Under the pieces are notes generated by a model. The model was not told where the DNA came from. It did not search any database and worked only from the letters and a program-made list of their open reading frames with translations. A DNA stretch of 64,000 nt from the NCBI GenBank assembly GCA_016906335.1, contig JADEYG010000009.1, forward strand, positions 248,001 through 312,000, written 5' to 3'. The translations under genes and the position numbers were made by a program. Shown here piece by piece: positions 46,117 to 59,700 of the stretch; the stretch's first letter is position 1, and every line of letters starts with the position of its first letter. Source of the stretch: Novakomyces olei (lineage: Eukaryota; Ascomycota; Novakomycetes; Novakomycetales; Novakomycetaceae).

Positions 46117-47955
46117 ATGACTATTTCCCCGCAAAGACGAGGCCATCGCGAGCAAACGCGGAAAATTCAAAAAAACCATGTGCGACAATCGGCTGCACCA
46201 GAATCGTGTTTGCACACGCAAAAACTGCCGTCTCTTGAGAAAGTACAAGGCAAATACTACGGGCAACAGAACGAGAACGATTATTACAGCGACGGGAGAA
46301 CAGAGGGCGAGAAGCAAAAAAATGCCAAATTTTCCGAGCACAAAGTGGGCAAAGCACACTTGGGACCTATCGCACCGGCCGAGGACAAAAGTAAAGGGAG
46401 TGCAGTCTGTACTGAACAAGATTATTCGCCTTTGAAGAGCAATTCTGAGTTTAATTCTGATTTTACTTTTAAAAATCCTCAAAAGTTTCAGAATCGGCAC
46501 GAGGACCATCCTGAATCACACCATTTTGCAGGGCAAAAAGTCACGGGTCTAGCAAGCAAACAAAGCGTCGAAAAGGACGCGACAGCAGCAGCAAAGAGTG
46601 CCTTCACTATAAGCAAAAAGATTTGGATTACTTCGCCGCCAACACAGAGCCAACGCCTCACAATATGGGCCCAGCAAAGACGTGCTCAGCACCGACTTTC
46701 AGCAATCTTGGCTCGTGGCCAAAAAAATTATTGCTATTTCACCAAAAAAAGCAGTAAAATCAGCAGTGCAAGAAGAGCAAGCAAGAGCAAAAAATTCCCT
46801 CTTGTTTGGTCAAGGCGCAGAAAACAGCCTCAGTCCAATCAATCCCGATTTAAAGAGACCCTTAGACGAGCGAGTCGTACAATCATCCTGCGCCACGATA
46901 TTTCAAGCCAAGGCGGACTGCGGCGTCGCGTTGCTAGAGCTTTACAAGAGCTTACAAGCAACGTAATTGCCGTAGGCAAAGTGAGAGGACGGCGGCTGCG
47001 TCTACCACGCAGCCGAGGACTCGTGCAAAAGTTTCTTTGCACTCTCCATAACTTGACAGGCGATATTAAGAGACGCACGACGGGCGCACGACCTTACATT
47101 TCGGGACCCGTGCACTTGTCATCTCGAGACAGCGTCCAGATTAACCCTAACCCTATCAACATTGGTATAGTTGACATCGACCCAGACCCAAGTGGGCGAA
47201 TTGCCGCAGGTGGGTCAATAGTCAGCAAGACACTACAACGCAAGACTATGAAACGCAAACCAAAGCCGGTGGAGCCTTCACAACTGGAAACGCCTTCACA
47301 GCTAAGCGAACCGCAAATTGCGTTCAGTCAGACGCAAAAGACCCGAAAAGAAAAGAGCCCGCTGGACGAGGTAGCACACGTGTTTTCTGGTCTACGTATA
47401 CAGGAGAGAGCAGGGAAGCCAGACCAAATATCGTCTCATTATAAATTATCGGGCAAGACAAAATCGGCTCTATACGACAGCCACAAGCAGACTAGTCAAA
47501 GCGCTGCTGGCAATAGAACAGCGTCTTGCTGTCCGGGCTCAAGCAGTGTCCATACAGCCAGCAAAGCGCACGGCAAGAAGGGCAGTACAGAGCAGGACAA
47601 AGAGGGCGCAACAGGGCTGCGAGATAGAACTGAGCAAATACAGAAAATCGAAGAGCATCAGAAGCAGAGGACAGTTTTACGTGAAAGGCCGATTTCAGGG
47701 TTTAAGAATAAAAGCACAAGCAAGCATGATTTGAAAAAGATCGAGCCAGCAGAGCAGCTGCAACTGTCATTGAAATACACAGAGGCACACCGTCAAAGCA
47801 GTGTGTACAGCGAGCAGACTGATCCATTGGAGGTAGAAAACGGCGATACTTTGCGAAAGACGCACAAGAGTATCATTAGGGACAGTGGCCGATGGTCGCG
47901 GAATTCGTGGGAGTCTTTGATGGAGGGCAAGTCGGGTTCGCGTTCGTTCATCTAA
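46117..47955 (+). CDS. unrecognised basic, low-complexity protein
   Basis: Single ATG frame of 612 residues with no family I recognise. It is Lys/Arg/Gln/Ser-rich throughout, with no membrane segment or signal peptide. The N-terminal half has mixed basic segments (RRRKQPQSNQSRFKETLRRA). The most structured-looking part is about residues 265-350: LRRRVARALQELTSNVIAVG, KVRGRRLRLPRSRG, FLCTLHNLTGDIK and ARPYISGPVHLSSRDSVQIN. The C-terminal third is polar with Gln/Glu-rich helices and ends SWESLMEGKSGSRSF. A 1.8-kb open frame in AT-rich DNA, free of stops and with normal codon content, is very unlikely by chance. Likely nuclear or nucleic-acid associated from charge; this is inference. Coding DNA includes AACCCTAACCCT (47134-47145). 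Confidence 0.65.
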   Translation: MTISPQRRGHREQTRKIQKNHVRQSAAPESCLHTQKLPSLEKVQGKYYGQQNENDYYSDGRTEGEKQKNAKFSEHKVGKAHLGPIAPAEDKSKGSAVCTEQDYSPLKSNSEFNSDFTFKNPQKFQNRHEDHPESHHFAGQKVTGLASKQSVEKDATAAAKSAFTISKKIWITSPPTQSQRLTIWAQQRRAQHRLSAILARGQKNYCYFTKKSSKISSARRASKSKKFPLVWSRRRKQPQSNQSRFKETLRRASRTIILRHDISSQGGLRRRVARALQELTSNVIAVGKVRGRRLRLPRSRGLVQKFLCTLHNLTGDIKRRTTGARPYISGPVHLSSRDSVQINPNPINIGIVDIDPDPSGRIAAGGSIVSKTLQRKTMKRKPKPVEPSQLETPSQLSEPQIAFSQTQKTRKEKSPLDEVAHVFSGLRIQERAGKPDQISSHYKLSGKTKSALYDSHKQTSQSAAGNRTASCCPGSSSVHTASKAHGKKGSTEQDKEGATGLRDRTEQIQKIEEHQKQRTVLRERPISGFKNKSTSKHDLKKIEPAEQLQLSLKYTEAHRQSSVYSEQTDPLEVENGDTLRKTHKSIIRDSGRWSRNSWESLMEGKSGSRSFI

Positions 47956-49948
<1,993 letters not shown>

Positions 49949-50265
49949 AGCGGCACTCGCGATGCGTAGTCAAGTGTGACAAGTCTCGACGCAAAGCAGT
50001 AATATTGTTATCATTTATGATTATTTTTATATTTTCTCCTAGTAAATTGTTCATTTATTGTTTGCCATTATTTAATCTTAATAAACTTTATTTTTTTCTT
50101 TGACGAACAGTTTTCTTCGAGATGTAAAGAGGTAAATTTATGGGATTAGTGCAAACCGTATAAACAAGTATAATTGCCGACTATATACATTTCAACGTAA
50201 ATATTGAAAAATAAAAAAATAAAAAAATAATAATATAAATAAATAAACAATCAACTATTCAATCA
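49949..50265. other. intergenic region between convergent PEP4 and PHAF1
   Basis: AT-rich 3' UTR sequence with (AAATA)n near 50205-50250. No gene seen. Confidence 0.4.
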
Positions 50266-51702
50266 TCAACAATTTACCGGAGCAAATGTGACACTGGCGA
50301 TTGAATCAAATTTCAACACTTCAAAGACAATATTCTTATAGGCCATTAAACTTGATAAACCAAAGCCATCTGTGTCGGCAGCTCCGTCTTCAATACCTTC
50401 CGATTCATTGGAGATATCTTCGTACGAGCTTGAAGGGGATAACGACATTACTTGGCTTACTGTTATGACCTGGGTCGCATCTAAACTGCCCTGAACACCG
50501 CTGAAAGGAGTCTGAGGTTCAATAACAGTACGCGCTGAGCCTTCCATATGTATAGCAAAAGGGCAACGCTTGTAAACCCCAAAATCAGCAGCTTCCAACT
50601 GGTTTGTATGTAATATGACCTTGAGCAGTGTATGCAGAGAGCCGTCGAATAAAAAATCAATCCCTGCTGAAAAATAATTCCAAAAATAATCCTCAGCTTC
50701 ATCTTCCTCAAAGGCATCACTTGATCCACTATTAGCAGCTCTTATTGCCGCTGCGGCCCCGTGTATGTTTAGGCGCTTATCTGATTTAGGCATACTCGCC
50801 TCTGGCGGACCAAAAAGCCGTACAATATCCTGCGGACAGCTTTTGCCGACGATGATCGTTGACGAAATGGGACAGGATTGCGCTTTGCCTGCCGCTATTC
50901 CGCTGAAGTCAAATTGAATAGTATTCTGAGATTGATACAGAGTAGCATTCTCCAACTCGTCGCGAGAGTTTAAAGGAATAAAATTCGTATTCAAAAGAGG
51001 AATTGCTTCTTGCCAACCAGCGCCTTCGATGATAGCCATACACAGCGCTCGCGGGGGTTTAGGGCCGTTTATTAATTGCTTTACATTGTGGACAATATCG
51101 CCTGCGTCGGTCATATCAAATGTAAAGACGAGTCCCTGAAAATGTTGAGCAAGTGGTGAAAAGAAATAAAACAAATAGGCCAAAAAAATAATAATAAATA
51201 AATAAATAAATAAATAAATAAATATTTAATAATTTATGCTTACCGGATAGGACAGGACAAGGGTCTTGCTGTCCTCATCATACTCTCCAGGCCTTGTTGG
51301 ACCAAAATGGCGGTAGACAGTACGGAAGTTGAGGGGTTTATGTAGACTTTTGATTAGAAAAAGTACAAAAGTAGCCAAGACAATTAAATGCTTACTTTTG
51401 CAATTGGTTGCGTTGGTACGTAAGTGGAAACCGGGACAAGTCAGCCACTTCAATCAGCCTTAGCCGCTGCTGTGCGCTATTAAAAGTCAAGCGAAGGCTG
51501 CCCTCGAGCGTTGAAAGGATCGTTCGACCAGGACCACTTTCGTGTTCACGTACAATTTCGAGGTCGGGAAACTGACTGCGGTTTAATCGCACACAATTCA
51601 ATACTTTCCATAACGAGTCACCGAGCGCTGCAGTTAGATTATAGTGCAAAAGTACAAATTAATACCAAAATCACCAAAAGACAGGCCAGACTTGATTTCC
51701 AT
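50266..51702 (-). CDS. UPF0183 / PHAF1 family protein (phagophore-associated)
   Basis: Model complement(join(50266..51135,51244..51346,51396..51627,51675..51702)), 410 residues. Start MEIKSGLSFALGDSLWKVLN, then LRLTFNSAQQRLRLIEVADL, FRTVYRHFGPTRPGEYDEDS, LVLSYP, PQDIVRLFGPPEAS, DKRLNIHG, EDYFWNYFSAGIDFLFDGSL and ILHTNQLEAADFGVYKRCPF. The 'QRL.LIEV', 'FGPT.PGEY', 'DYF.NYF..GIDILFD' and 'LHTN....F..Y.RC' blocks are diagnostic of UPF0183 (C16orf70/PHAF1). In animals PHAF1 forms a complex with BCAS3 at phagophores; the fungal role is not established. Exon 1 is 28 bases; the intron at 51136-51243 contains an (AAAT)n tract. Confidence 0.88.
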
Positions 51703-52426
51703 TGAGGGGCGGAACCGAAATTTACATGCTTCGTTTCCCCACGGCCGTCTCGATGAGAGGAGTAACGTAATACTGGAGTAACGATATATAAGAGTAACGT
51801 TATATAGAGTAACGTAATACTGGAGTAACGATATATAAGAGTAACGTTATATAGAGTAATGTTATATAGAGTAATGTTATATAGAGTAATGTTATATAGA
51901 GTAATGTTATATGAGTATATAAGAGTGCGCTATATAGGAAGATTAACGTTATATGAGAACAACGTTGAGTGACGTTATATAGGAATACTTTATAAAGGAG
52001 TAGCGTATTATAGGGTCGGCTATATAATGAGTAGCTGTGCTATATTAAAAATTGCTTTATCTCTGCTATATTACTTTACCTGCACATAAATATTATGGCT
52101 CCAATAAATATTATATAGCCAATGCAAAACATTGGGCAACAAAAATAACGAGCCAGACTGACGGATTGTATAGGGATAAGGCGACGGCTATGCTCTGCAC
52201 TTTCACGGTCAAGTATACAGCGAATGAGTTTATATAGAATTTAATGAATGCTTTTTTGAACAATTCAGACTCTCTACTCGAGCTACCAACTCGTCTCGCG
52301 GCTAATACTGTACATTAGGAGGAAGCGTTGTATTTGTACAATAAAAATGGGTCAGAGTGGCGGGTAATACGCCACCCTGACCTTTACATTATAGGGTTAG
52401 GGTGTATACCGCACGATTACTGCGAA
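51703..52426. other. intergenic region with tandem repeats, PHAF1 upstream / ADP1 3' end
   Basis: Largely filled by the repeat array below, then non-coding DNA. A GGGTTAGGG motif lies at 52393-52402, just past the ADP1 stop. Confidence 0.4.
51757..52015. repeat. compound minisatellite built on GAGTAAYGTTATATA
   Basis: Two copies of a unit of about 49 bases (each containing GAGTAACGTAATACTG and GAGTAACGATATATAA), followed by four copies of the 16-mer GAGTAATGTTATATAG, then decayed copies to about 52015. It lies upstream of PHAF1. Confidence 0.85.
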
Positions 52427-52717
52427 TCACCGGCGTTCGTATACAAACGCATGCAGGCTAACAAAAGAAAGTACGAGAAAAGAGGCGAAAAACACTGCAA
52501 GGCCGATCGTATCGCGCCAATAAGCACTGGCGTCAAAGCCAAAAGAGCTCAAGATTGTAGCACCAGGCACCTCGATATCGAGACCATACTTGTGGTCCAC
52601 GAGGTCCAAGTAGCGAACTTCGTTCACTAACAGCGCCTCAAAGGCATAGTGAAAGATTGACAGGTTTTGCAGCCACCGTGCAGCGACAGGGATGTCGTCT
52701 AAAAGTCAGTAAATGAA

Positions 52718-52812
<95 letters not shown>

Positions 52813-55800
52813 ACAAACAAACAAACAAAAAACAACTCACCCTTATTCAAAAGCAGCCCGGCAAAGAGCAGGCTAAATAGCATGAAAAGGCTCCCTGTAA
52901 GGTTGGCCACACTAGCATCGCTGCAAACGATTCCGATCCAAAAACAGGCAGATGCCGATGTTAAATTGAACAAAACAAGGACGACAAGAAACTTGAAAAA
53001 CTCGGCAGCATGAGGAACAAATCCGACCATCGGATAGACGACAAGAGCGAGCATAACTGGCGGAACAACTCGCAGGGGCACCATATCAAACAGGACCTTT
53101 GTGACAAAAAACACCCACGTTGCATAGTACCCATTCGCCCTTTCGCGCATGAAAATAAGCCTTTCAGCGGCAAAAACGTTGAGCGACGTTAGAGTACTGA
53201 ACCCAAAGAGCGACAAGATGAAAAACAGCAGACCCAGCCGGTTCTGGAATCCGGAAATGTCGTTGGGAATATTGAAGAAAAGGCACCCGCAGAGCAGAGA
53301 AATCAGCACTGCAATCGTATAATGGGTCAGCATCAGCTGTGGATTACGGTACGCGTTCTTGACCGCTCTTTCCGACAAAATCCGTAGCTGCATAACGTAG
53401 CTAGCACGTTCTATGCCTCCACCAAAAGGCAGCTCGGCCGTACCCGCACCAGAACTTTCCCTCTGAGCTGCTGCTCTTTCAACATCAGCGATAGAATTGC
53501 TCTGTGCGAGGGCAATTGCACTGGACTTGAACAGCAGAGCGAGAGCGTTATTGTCTACAGACCTCGTCGAGCTTGAAGCCCGCGACCATTCAATGTTTGT
53601 ATCGTCCTGTGGATCAATCAAGTGCGAATCTTCTTGCATTCGCATAGCCGCCTCTGCTTCTGGCTCTGGCTCTGCTTCTGGCTCTGCTTCTGGCCCTACT
53701 TCTGGCCCTGCTTCTGGCTCTGTTTCTGGCTCTGCCACCGGCTTTTCCGTCCGATCAACAGTCAAGTCGACAACAAAATCTGCGATATTAAACCCGGCAG
53801 GGCAAGGGAACCCAATCTCTGAGAAATAGAGTCGGCACTGGGCCACGGGTCCGCTGTACACCAGTTTACCGCCTCCCAAAAGCACAAGCTGGTCAAACTG
53901 GGAGAGGATATTGCTTCTTGGCTGGTGGATAGTAAGAACGATCGTGCGCTTGTACCTTGTCGCCAGCGACTTTAAGCACTCGACAACGTTCCACGCATTG
54001 TACGAATCAAGGCCGCTGGTGGGCTCGTCGAGGATCAGGATTGAGGGCGAAGTGACCAGCTCACAGGCTATACTGACCCGCCGCTTCTCTCCTCCAGAGA
54101 TGCCTCTCCGTCCTCCTTCTTCACCAATCTGATGGTCCTTGATACCCAGAATCCCGAGCTCGTACAGCGTGTCCACAACCCGTATGACTTTGGCCTCGTG
54201 CGTCATACTCGCTGGCAGTCGCAAAAGAGCAGAATAAAGCACAGTCTCGTATACCGTCAGCGTCGGCATCAGCCTGTCCTCCTGATCAACAAAACCAGCT
54301 ACTTTTCGTACTTGCTCCGCACTGACTCGCGATCCATTGAGCGTGATTTTGCCGTCTATTTCTCCTCGCTTGGACTTGAATGCCAGTATGTCCAGCAGCG
54401 ACGTCTTGCCTGCTCCAGATGCTCCCATTATTGCCATTATTTGGCCCGGAAGTGCTTGGCCCTGCACGCTGTCAAGCACTACATTGCCGTCAACCTGATA
54501 GGAAATACCAGAAAACTCTATCGATGCGGGGACATGGTCCTTCATCAGCTTGCCATCCTCATCCTCTGGCAGCGAAATTGCTCCCGTCCCGGATTTGTAG
54601 TCGTCCTTGCGAAGCACAAAGTAGAAAACGGCCGCCAGTGCCGACAGAAAGGCCAGCGAGCAACCCGTGGCAACAGCTATAAGCGCATTGTTGGTTTTTT
54701 TAAGCGGTGGCCTGTACCCAGGCAGGTCTTTATAGTAAAGACATTCAGACGAATTGCACTGCAGCTGGATGGAAGTGTCCCCAAAGACTGCCAGAATGAC
54801 GTCGTTCATTGCCGGTTCCTCAAAATAACATTTGCCGTCTGCCTCGGAACATCGAAAGGTGGCAGGGCCTTTGATTTCCTCAGAGAGCAGCTCGCTTAAA
54901 TCCACGGAGCCGTTTTCTCCACAGAGCATACGGTCCGGAATGCATGAGCATTCTAAAGTCTTACACTTGTAATTCGTATTGCGCTCAGTTGAAGACTCTG
55001 TTTGATCAAATTCACAGTCCTGCAGACCGCAATAAAAGGATTCGCGCTCGTCCACCCAGACTAGTTGTTAGAGTTGTAAATATAAAGATGAATAAGCAGA
55101 TAAATAATAGATAAATAAATAAATAAATAAGGCAAAACAATTTAAAAACAAAGAATCCAGATTTATATTTTGACTTACATTCAAATCCGCACGTGTTGTT
55201 GTTTGTTTCGCACGTAAAAGTAACCTGCGGCTTTTGATCGCCCAACAGCGACAATATCTTTTTGTCTAGAATTAGTTCAAACATTTTGTGATTTACGCAT
55301 TTGTGATTTACGTACTGACAACATTGCACATTTGGAAATTCTGGTGTTTTACAAGACCGCCCTTGTAACACGTCCCATTGATGCCAGAGGGCATCAGAGA
55401 ATTGCAGGCAAAATCTTCTTCACACACTGTACTGTTAGATACAAGATGGTAGCAAATTACTCACGATTGCAGTTGATTCCTCCCCAACCGTCATCGCAAT
55501 CGCATGATGAAGTCTTGCGCAAAGGCCGTTCTTCGCGGGGCAAAGAGCCGCACACTAAAACAAGATTAGAGCAATGTAACGATATAAGGAATAACGCAGA
55601 CAGCCCTATAGAGCGTTTAAATTTATTGAACAAAAAAAGCTGGAAATAAAGGAGGCTATCAATCCAATAAAAAGCAATGTCGTAGACTTACACGGCTCCA
55701 GGCAATCGTCGCCACCGAACCCTGAAGGGCACTTGCAGCGGCCGTCGTAAGGATTACACTCTCCGAAATTTTTGCACTCAAACGCGGGCAAAAGGCAGTT

Positions 55801-55994
55801 GAAACTACAAGTCAGAAAATGGAGAAACCAATTGACAATATTTACCAAGGCGGACAGTCTGACGGCCGATCAAACAGAGCATAGTCCATCGCTAACGGGC
55901 TCGTGTCCACGGCCCATTGCTGCGGGGAACTACAGAGTGCCAAAGTGCTGAACAGCGCGCATATTAGCACGTGGAAACGACTGCCGCCACGCAT
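52427..55994 (-). CDS. ADP1: ABC transporter of the ADP1/ABCG half-size type with EGF-like N-terminus
   Basis: Model complement(join(52427..52698,52841..55060,55179..55265,55316..55426,55465..55554,55692..55804,55846..55994)), 1013 residues (yeast Adp1 1049). A signal peptide ([17 protein letters not shown]) leads to a Cys-rich lumenal part with EGF-like motifs ([20 protein letters not shown] then [19 protein letters not shown]). Then one membrane segment (about residue 310), the nucleotide-binding domain with GASGAGKTS (Walker A), ISGGEKRR (signature) and [13 protein letters not shown] (Walker B), an acidic EPEAEPEA-type linker, and about six C-terminal membrane helices. Cytosolic ATPase, probably ER or vacuole; substrate unknown. 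Six introns (118-142 bases and 38-50 bases mixed), all in phase; the last carries (AAAT)n. Confidence 0.9.
52710..52831. repeat. (AAAT)n microsatellite within the last ADP1 intron
   Basis: About 27 AAAT units and a short AAAC run. Sense strand of the gene reads (TTTA)n. It lies between the donor at 52840 and the acceptor at 52699. Confidence 0.9.
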
Positions 55995-56708
55995 AAAGCC
56001 TCCAAATCTAATAGCACCCGATAGTATAAACAACCGCCCACCCGATCGGAACCAGCTCGGAAACGAATAGCAGATAGTGACAGTAAATGAAACTGTTTGC
56101 GAGGCAGATATGACTTGAAATCGGAGTCTATTCGAACTAAAAACGCGGCAATTCCAAGAGAAGATAGCGTCAGCAGTAGGCGGCTCGCGATTCCTGCTCG
56201 GTGTATTACCCTCTACGTACGTATGCTTGTCTTACTTTTAACTGCTTGCTTTACTTTTAATCGGGCCCAAGCAATGCTACAGCCCCCGCATAAGGCCGCC
56301 CGCGGCGTTTATCATAGATTAGGGCCAGCTTATATTAGGGCCAGCTTATATTAGGGCCAGCTTATATTAGGGCCAGCTTATATTAGGGCCAGCTTATATT
56401 AGGGCCAGCTTATATTAGGGCCAGCTTATATTAGGGCCAGCTTATATTAGGGCCAGCTTATATTAGGGCCAGCTTATATTAGGGCCAGCTTATATTAGGG
56501 CCAGCTTATACTAGGGCCAGCTTATGGACCAGATTGACCAGGTCATGTTAAATTGGAATCTATTCGATTAATGGTACAAGCAAAAGAAGAACGCGCTCGC
56601 ACTGGCGGAAGCTTAACCCAAGCCGACCATCAATTTTGCATTTCTACACACCATACTCATCCCTGTATCGGTATCACTTTTACTATCTCTGGTATCGTTT
56701 ATGTACAA
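55995..56708. other. intergenic region, ADP1 promoter and RIF1 3' end
   Basis: ADP1 upstream DNA and, from 56319, the TTAGGG-containing minisatellite. No gene seen. Confidence 0.4.
56319..56525. repeat. 16-bp minisatellite containing TTAGGG, about 13 copies
   Basis: Unit TTAGGGCCAGCTTATA repeated almost perfectly; only the penultimate copy differs (CTAGGG). Each unit carries TTAGGG in the same orientation and spacing. It lies between the ADP1 start (55994) and the RIF1 stop (56709). Confidence 0.95.
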
Positions 56709-59700
56709 TTATGCTAGCAGCCTGAAAATCTGCTGCTGTAGTCGCTGCGCAATATTCTGCAGTAAATGTATCTGATCCGCGTGAGGGCGGCCCACTACAC
56801 CCTCCATCAGTCCCACTCCTCGGTCGAGTAAGTGTAAAGCCGCGTCCGTATCCGGCGTAGCAGAATCATTACCCGTCGGCATTATTTTGCCCCCTTTTCC
56901 AGTTTGCTCAACACCAACAGCCTGCTCAGGCGCAGTAGACAAAGAGCTCAGCCCTGGCAGACACGGCTCATCGTCGCTGGTAATATTATTGGTAATATTA
57001 TTACCTTCATACTGCTTGAAAACAGTGTTAGATTTTGCAAAGGACGTGTCGGAAGTGCTCCTTTTGGCCTTTTTCCCGGTCCACAAAGCGGAACCAGCGT
57101 CTCGAATCAACTCTGCCGCACTCCAGGCTCGTTTCAGGCCTCGCCTGACCATTGAATCGTTTAAGCTCGGAGATAGCAAGGACATGGATGCGCTACTTTG
57201 CAGATTATACTCGTCATTGCTTCGACTGGGAGTAATTGAAGCCTCGCCCTCATCTGCCCCGTGTCTCTGTATTTTTCGCTTGGTCGGTGTCTGCTGGGGT
57301 TCCACGTCAGAATCTGACGAGGTTCGTCCCGCTGGATCGGGGAGTTTGAAAACCAGCGGCCTTTGCTCTTGCTCTCCTCCTGCTTCTTCTTTTGTTCTGC
57401 TTTTGTTTGCTCTGATTTTACTGACAGTAGACATTATTCGCCGGGGGCTTTCAGGCATAGAAGAAGCAGCCGCCTGGATAGGCAGAGGCGTAGAACAGTC
57501 CAAAATATTGCCTTCAAATCTCGTCTCCACCGAGGTCGGAACCCCAATTCTCATTGTCGTGTCGACGGTTGTGTCCTCGTCAAGCGTCCTGTCCGCCATA
57601 TTCGCTTCTGACTCTAAAGATAATAAGGGGGACGGCTGCATACTGCCAGCAAGTAGAGGCCTGCTGTCTTTTATGGCATTGCTTTCTTCAACATTATTGC
57701 CTCCAACACTATTGCCCTCAATATCAAAGGGCATTGGTGTAAACACCCGGTGATCGATCATAGTTGTCTCCTCATCGTTCGAGTCGATAAAAGTCGCCGA
57801 CACATGAGCATCTTGGTCCGGATCGCTTTCGCTTCCGCCAGAGATATTTTTATTTTCAAACATACTTTTATTCCCATTTTCATAACCATTTCCGACTTTA
57901 TTACCCTCATTTTCACCATTTTTGCTTTCAGCAGGTAAACCATTTGGCCCTGACAAAGCACTGAAAAGAATAGGAAACTGAAAGGGATCTCCACCATAAA
58001 GCCAATCTTTTCCCACATTCAAAGCCTGGAAAATACCGTCTAAATCACCCTTTTCATATGCTATTCCAGTTCTGTGCAAGCAATAGTCACAGACGGCAGA
58101 CATCACCTTGTTAAAGCTGCCGATTGCGACACTTTTCCAATTAGCGAATGATTTATTGTCGCCGAGGGAGTAAAATTGCAGCAAAGAGCACACAAACGCA
58201 TAGACTAAACGCAATTCCCTCTCCTCTATTGCCTGATCGTTTACAAGCCTCAGAACAACAAAATCGCTCACAGCTTCTACCCATCCCGGTCGCAGTAATT
58301 TTGCCTTGCCTTTGGCAAGCAAGTGCACTAGTCGCAAAAGCTCAGGAATAATGGCAGGCGACTCCTGAAAGCTCTCTTGAAATTTGTTCTCATCCCGAGA
58401 GTCTTTATCTTGAAAATTCTCAAACCTGATTTGTATAAGTGACAACAAAAACTCTGTTCTCTCGACTTCCAAGGCGTCTGTTGCCAGACTCAAATCAAGA
58501 ACAGCAAGAGCGTCTTGCAGATTACTGCTCTTACTGCTCATCAAGCAGTTTGATAAACAGCCATACTTGACCGTCCAATTACTGGTAAAGGGCTCATTCC
58601 CATAAGAGAGCTGCTTTGCCATGTCTAAACAAAGACCTTTAGCCTTTTCCGACGGCTGCTTGCCATTAGAACAAGTTGTAAATTGCGCAATCAAAACTGC
58701 CTCCAGTGAGTAAAGAAGAGCAGGCACCTTTTCCTCCGCTGCTTTAGCAAGTACGTCCCGTTCCCACTCTTGAATCGTTTGCATTACAAAATGTAAACTG
58801 TGCTCTAGGCTGTTTAGATACATTTCTTTGTCAGCGGTTTCTTTTCCATTGTCGTTCATGTGCAGAAACCAACTCTCGAGCTCGTACTTGCACGCCAGTA
58901 AAGCTCTATCCTGTGCTCCCTGACTGGCAATTGTTCTAATAAATTTCAAGGCTTCTGCAATATCAAACCCTGTACTGCTTCCTCCTCCTCCTCGAAACCG
59001 AAGAGCGAAATATTGGCCTACAACTCTGGGAGCAATTTTCGCATTTCCACACACGTTAGATAGAATCCTGTCGGCAGACTCAGTGAGGCTGCAGCTCGAC
59101 CGGGAGACACGAATGTCTCTGCTTGCTGATAGCAAATTTGCCCGGCAAAGGCAGCCATAAACCCCACCAAAATCCTGAGCCAGGCTCGAGCCGCCTTGCG
59201 ATAAATATTCTATGCAAAACTGTTCCATCTTGTCCAGGATAAGAGTCCAGCCTTTTACAGACACGTGTGGGAGCACTGTAGTTGGAATTGCTTCATCATC
59301 TGGAGCAGCAATAGCAGAATCAACATTGCCATTGCTATGGCCACTAGCAGTCTTTTCAGGCATAAGAACCTCGGCTAAAAGATTCAAACAAAAATTATTG
59401 CAAGCTGGCCAAGATGCACTGTTCAGTGACTGCCGAACTGTGCCCTCAACAAGAGTTTGCAGCACAATATCCCGAGCGAAAATCTGCTCTGGAAGCTGAG
59501 CAAAAGCACACAGATATATTACAAGGCTGTTCCCGGCAGCAAGCGTTATTGCCGGAGGCAGGGCACTCTTGCTCGACAGGACAATGTTCACAGGTCGCAG
59601 GCAAAGCGCCACTAGTTTCCTTACATTTGCTGCTTCTTTTTTACTCGAAGTGCACTCTGCGTAATCACGCGCAATAGAGGTAGTGCACTCGTAAACCAAA

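Noticed and set aside
54132-54899. Plus-strand open frame of 255 residues
   Set aside because: It is the antisense of the ADP1 ATPase domain, whose motifs are unambiguous on the minus strand.
56887-57753. Plus-strand open frame of 288 residues
   Set aside because: Antisense to the polar tail of RIF1; Ser/Leu-rich composition is that of a reversed low-complexity region.
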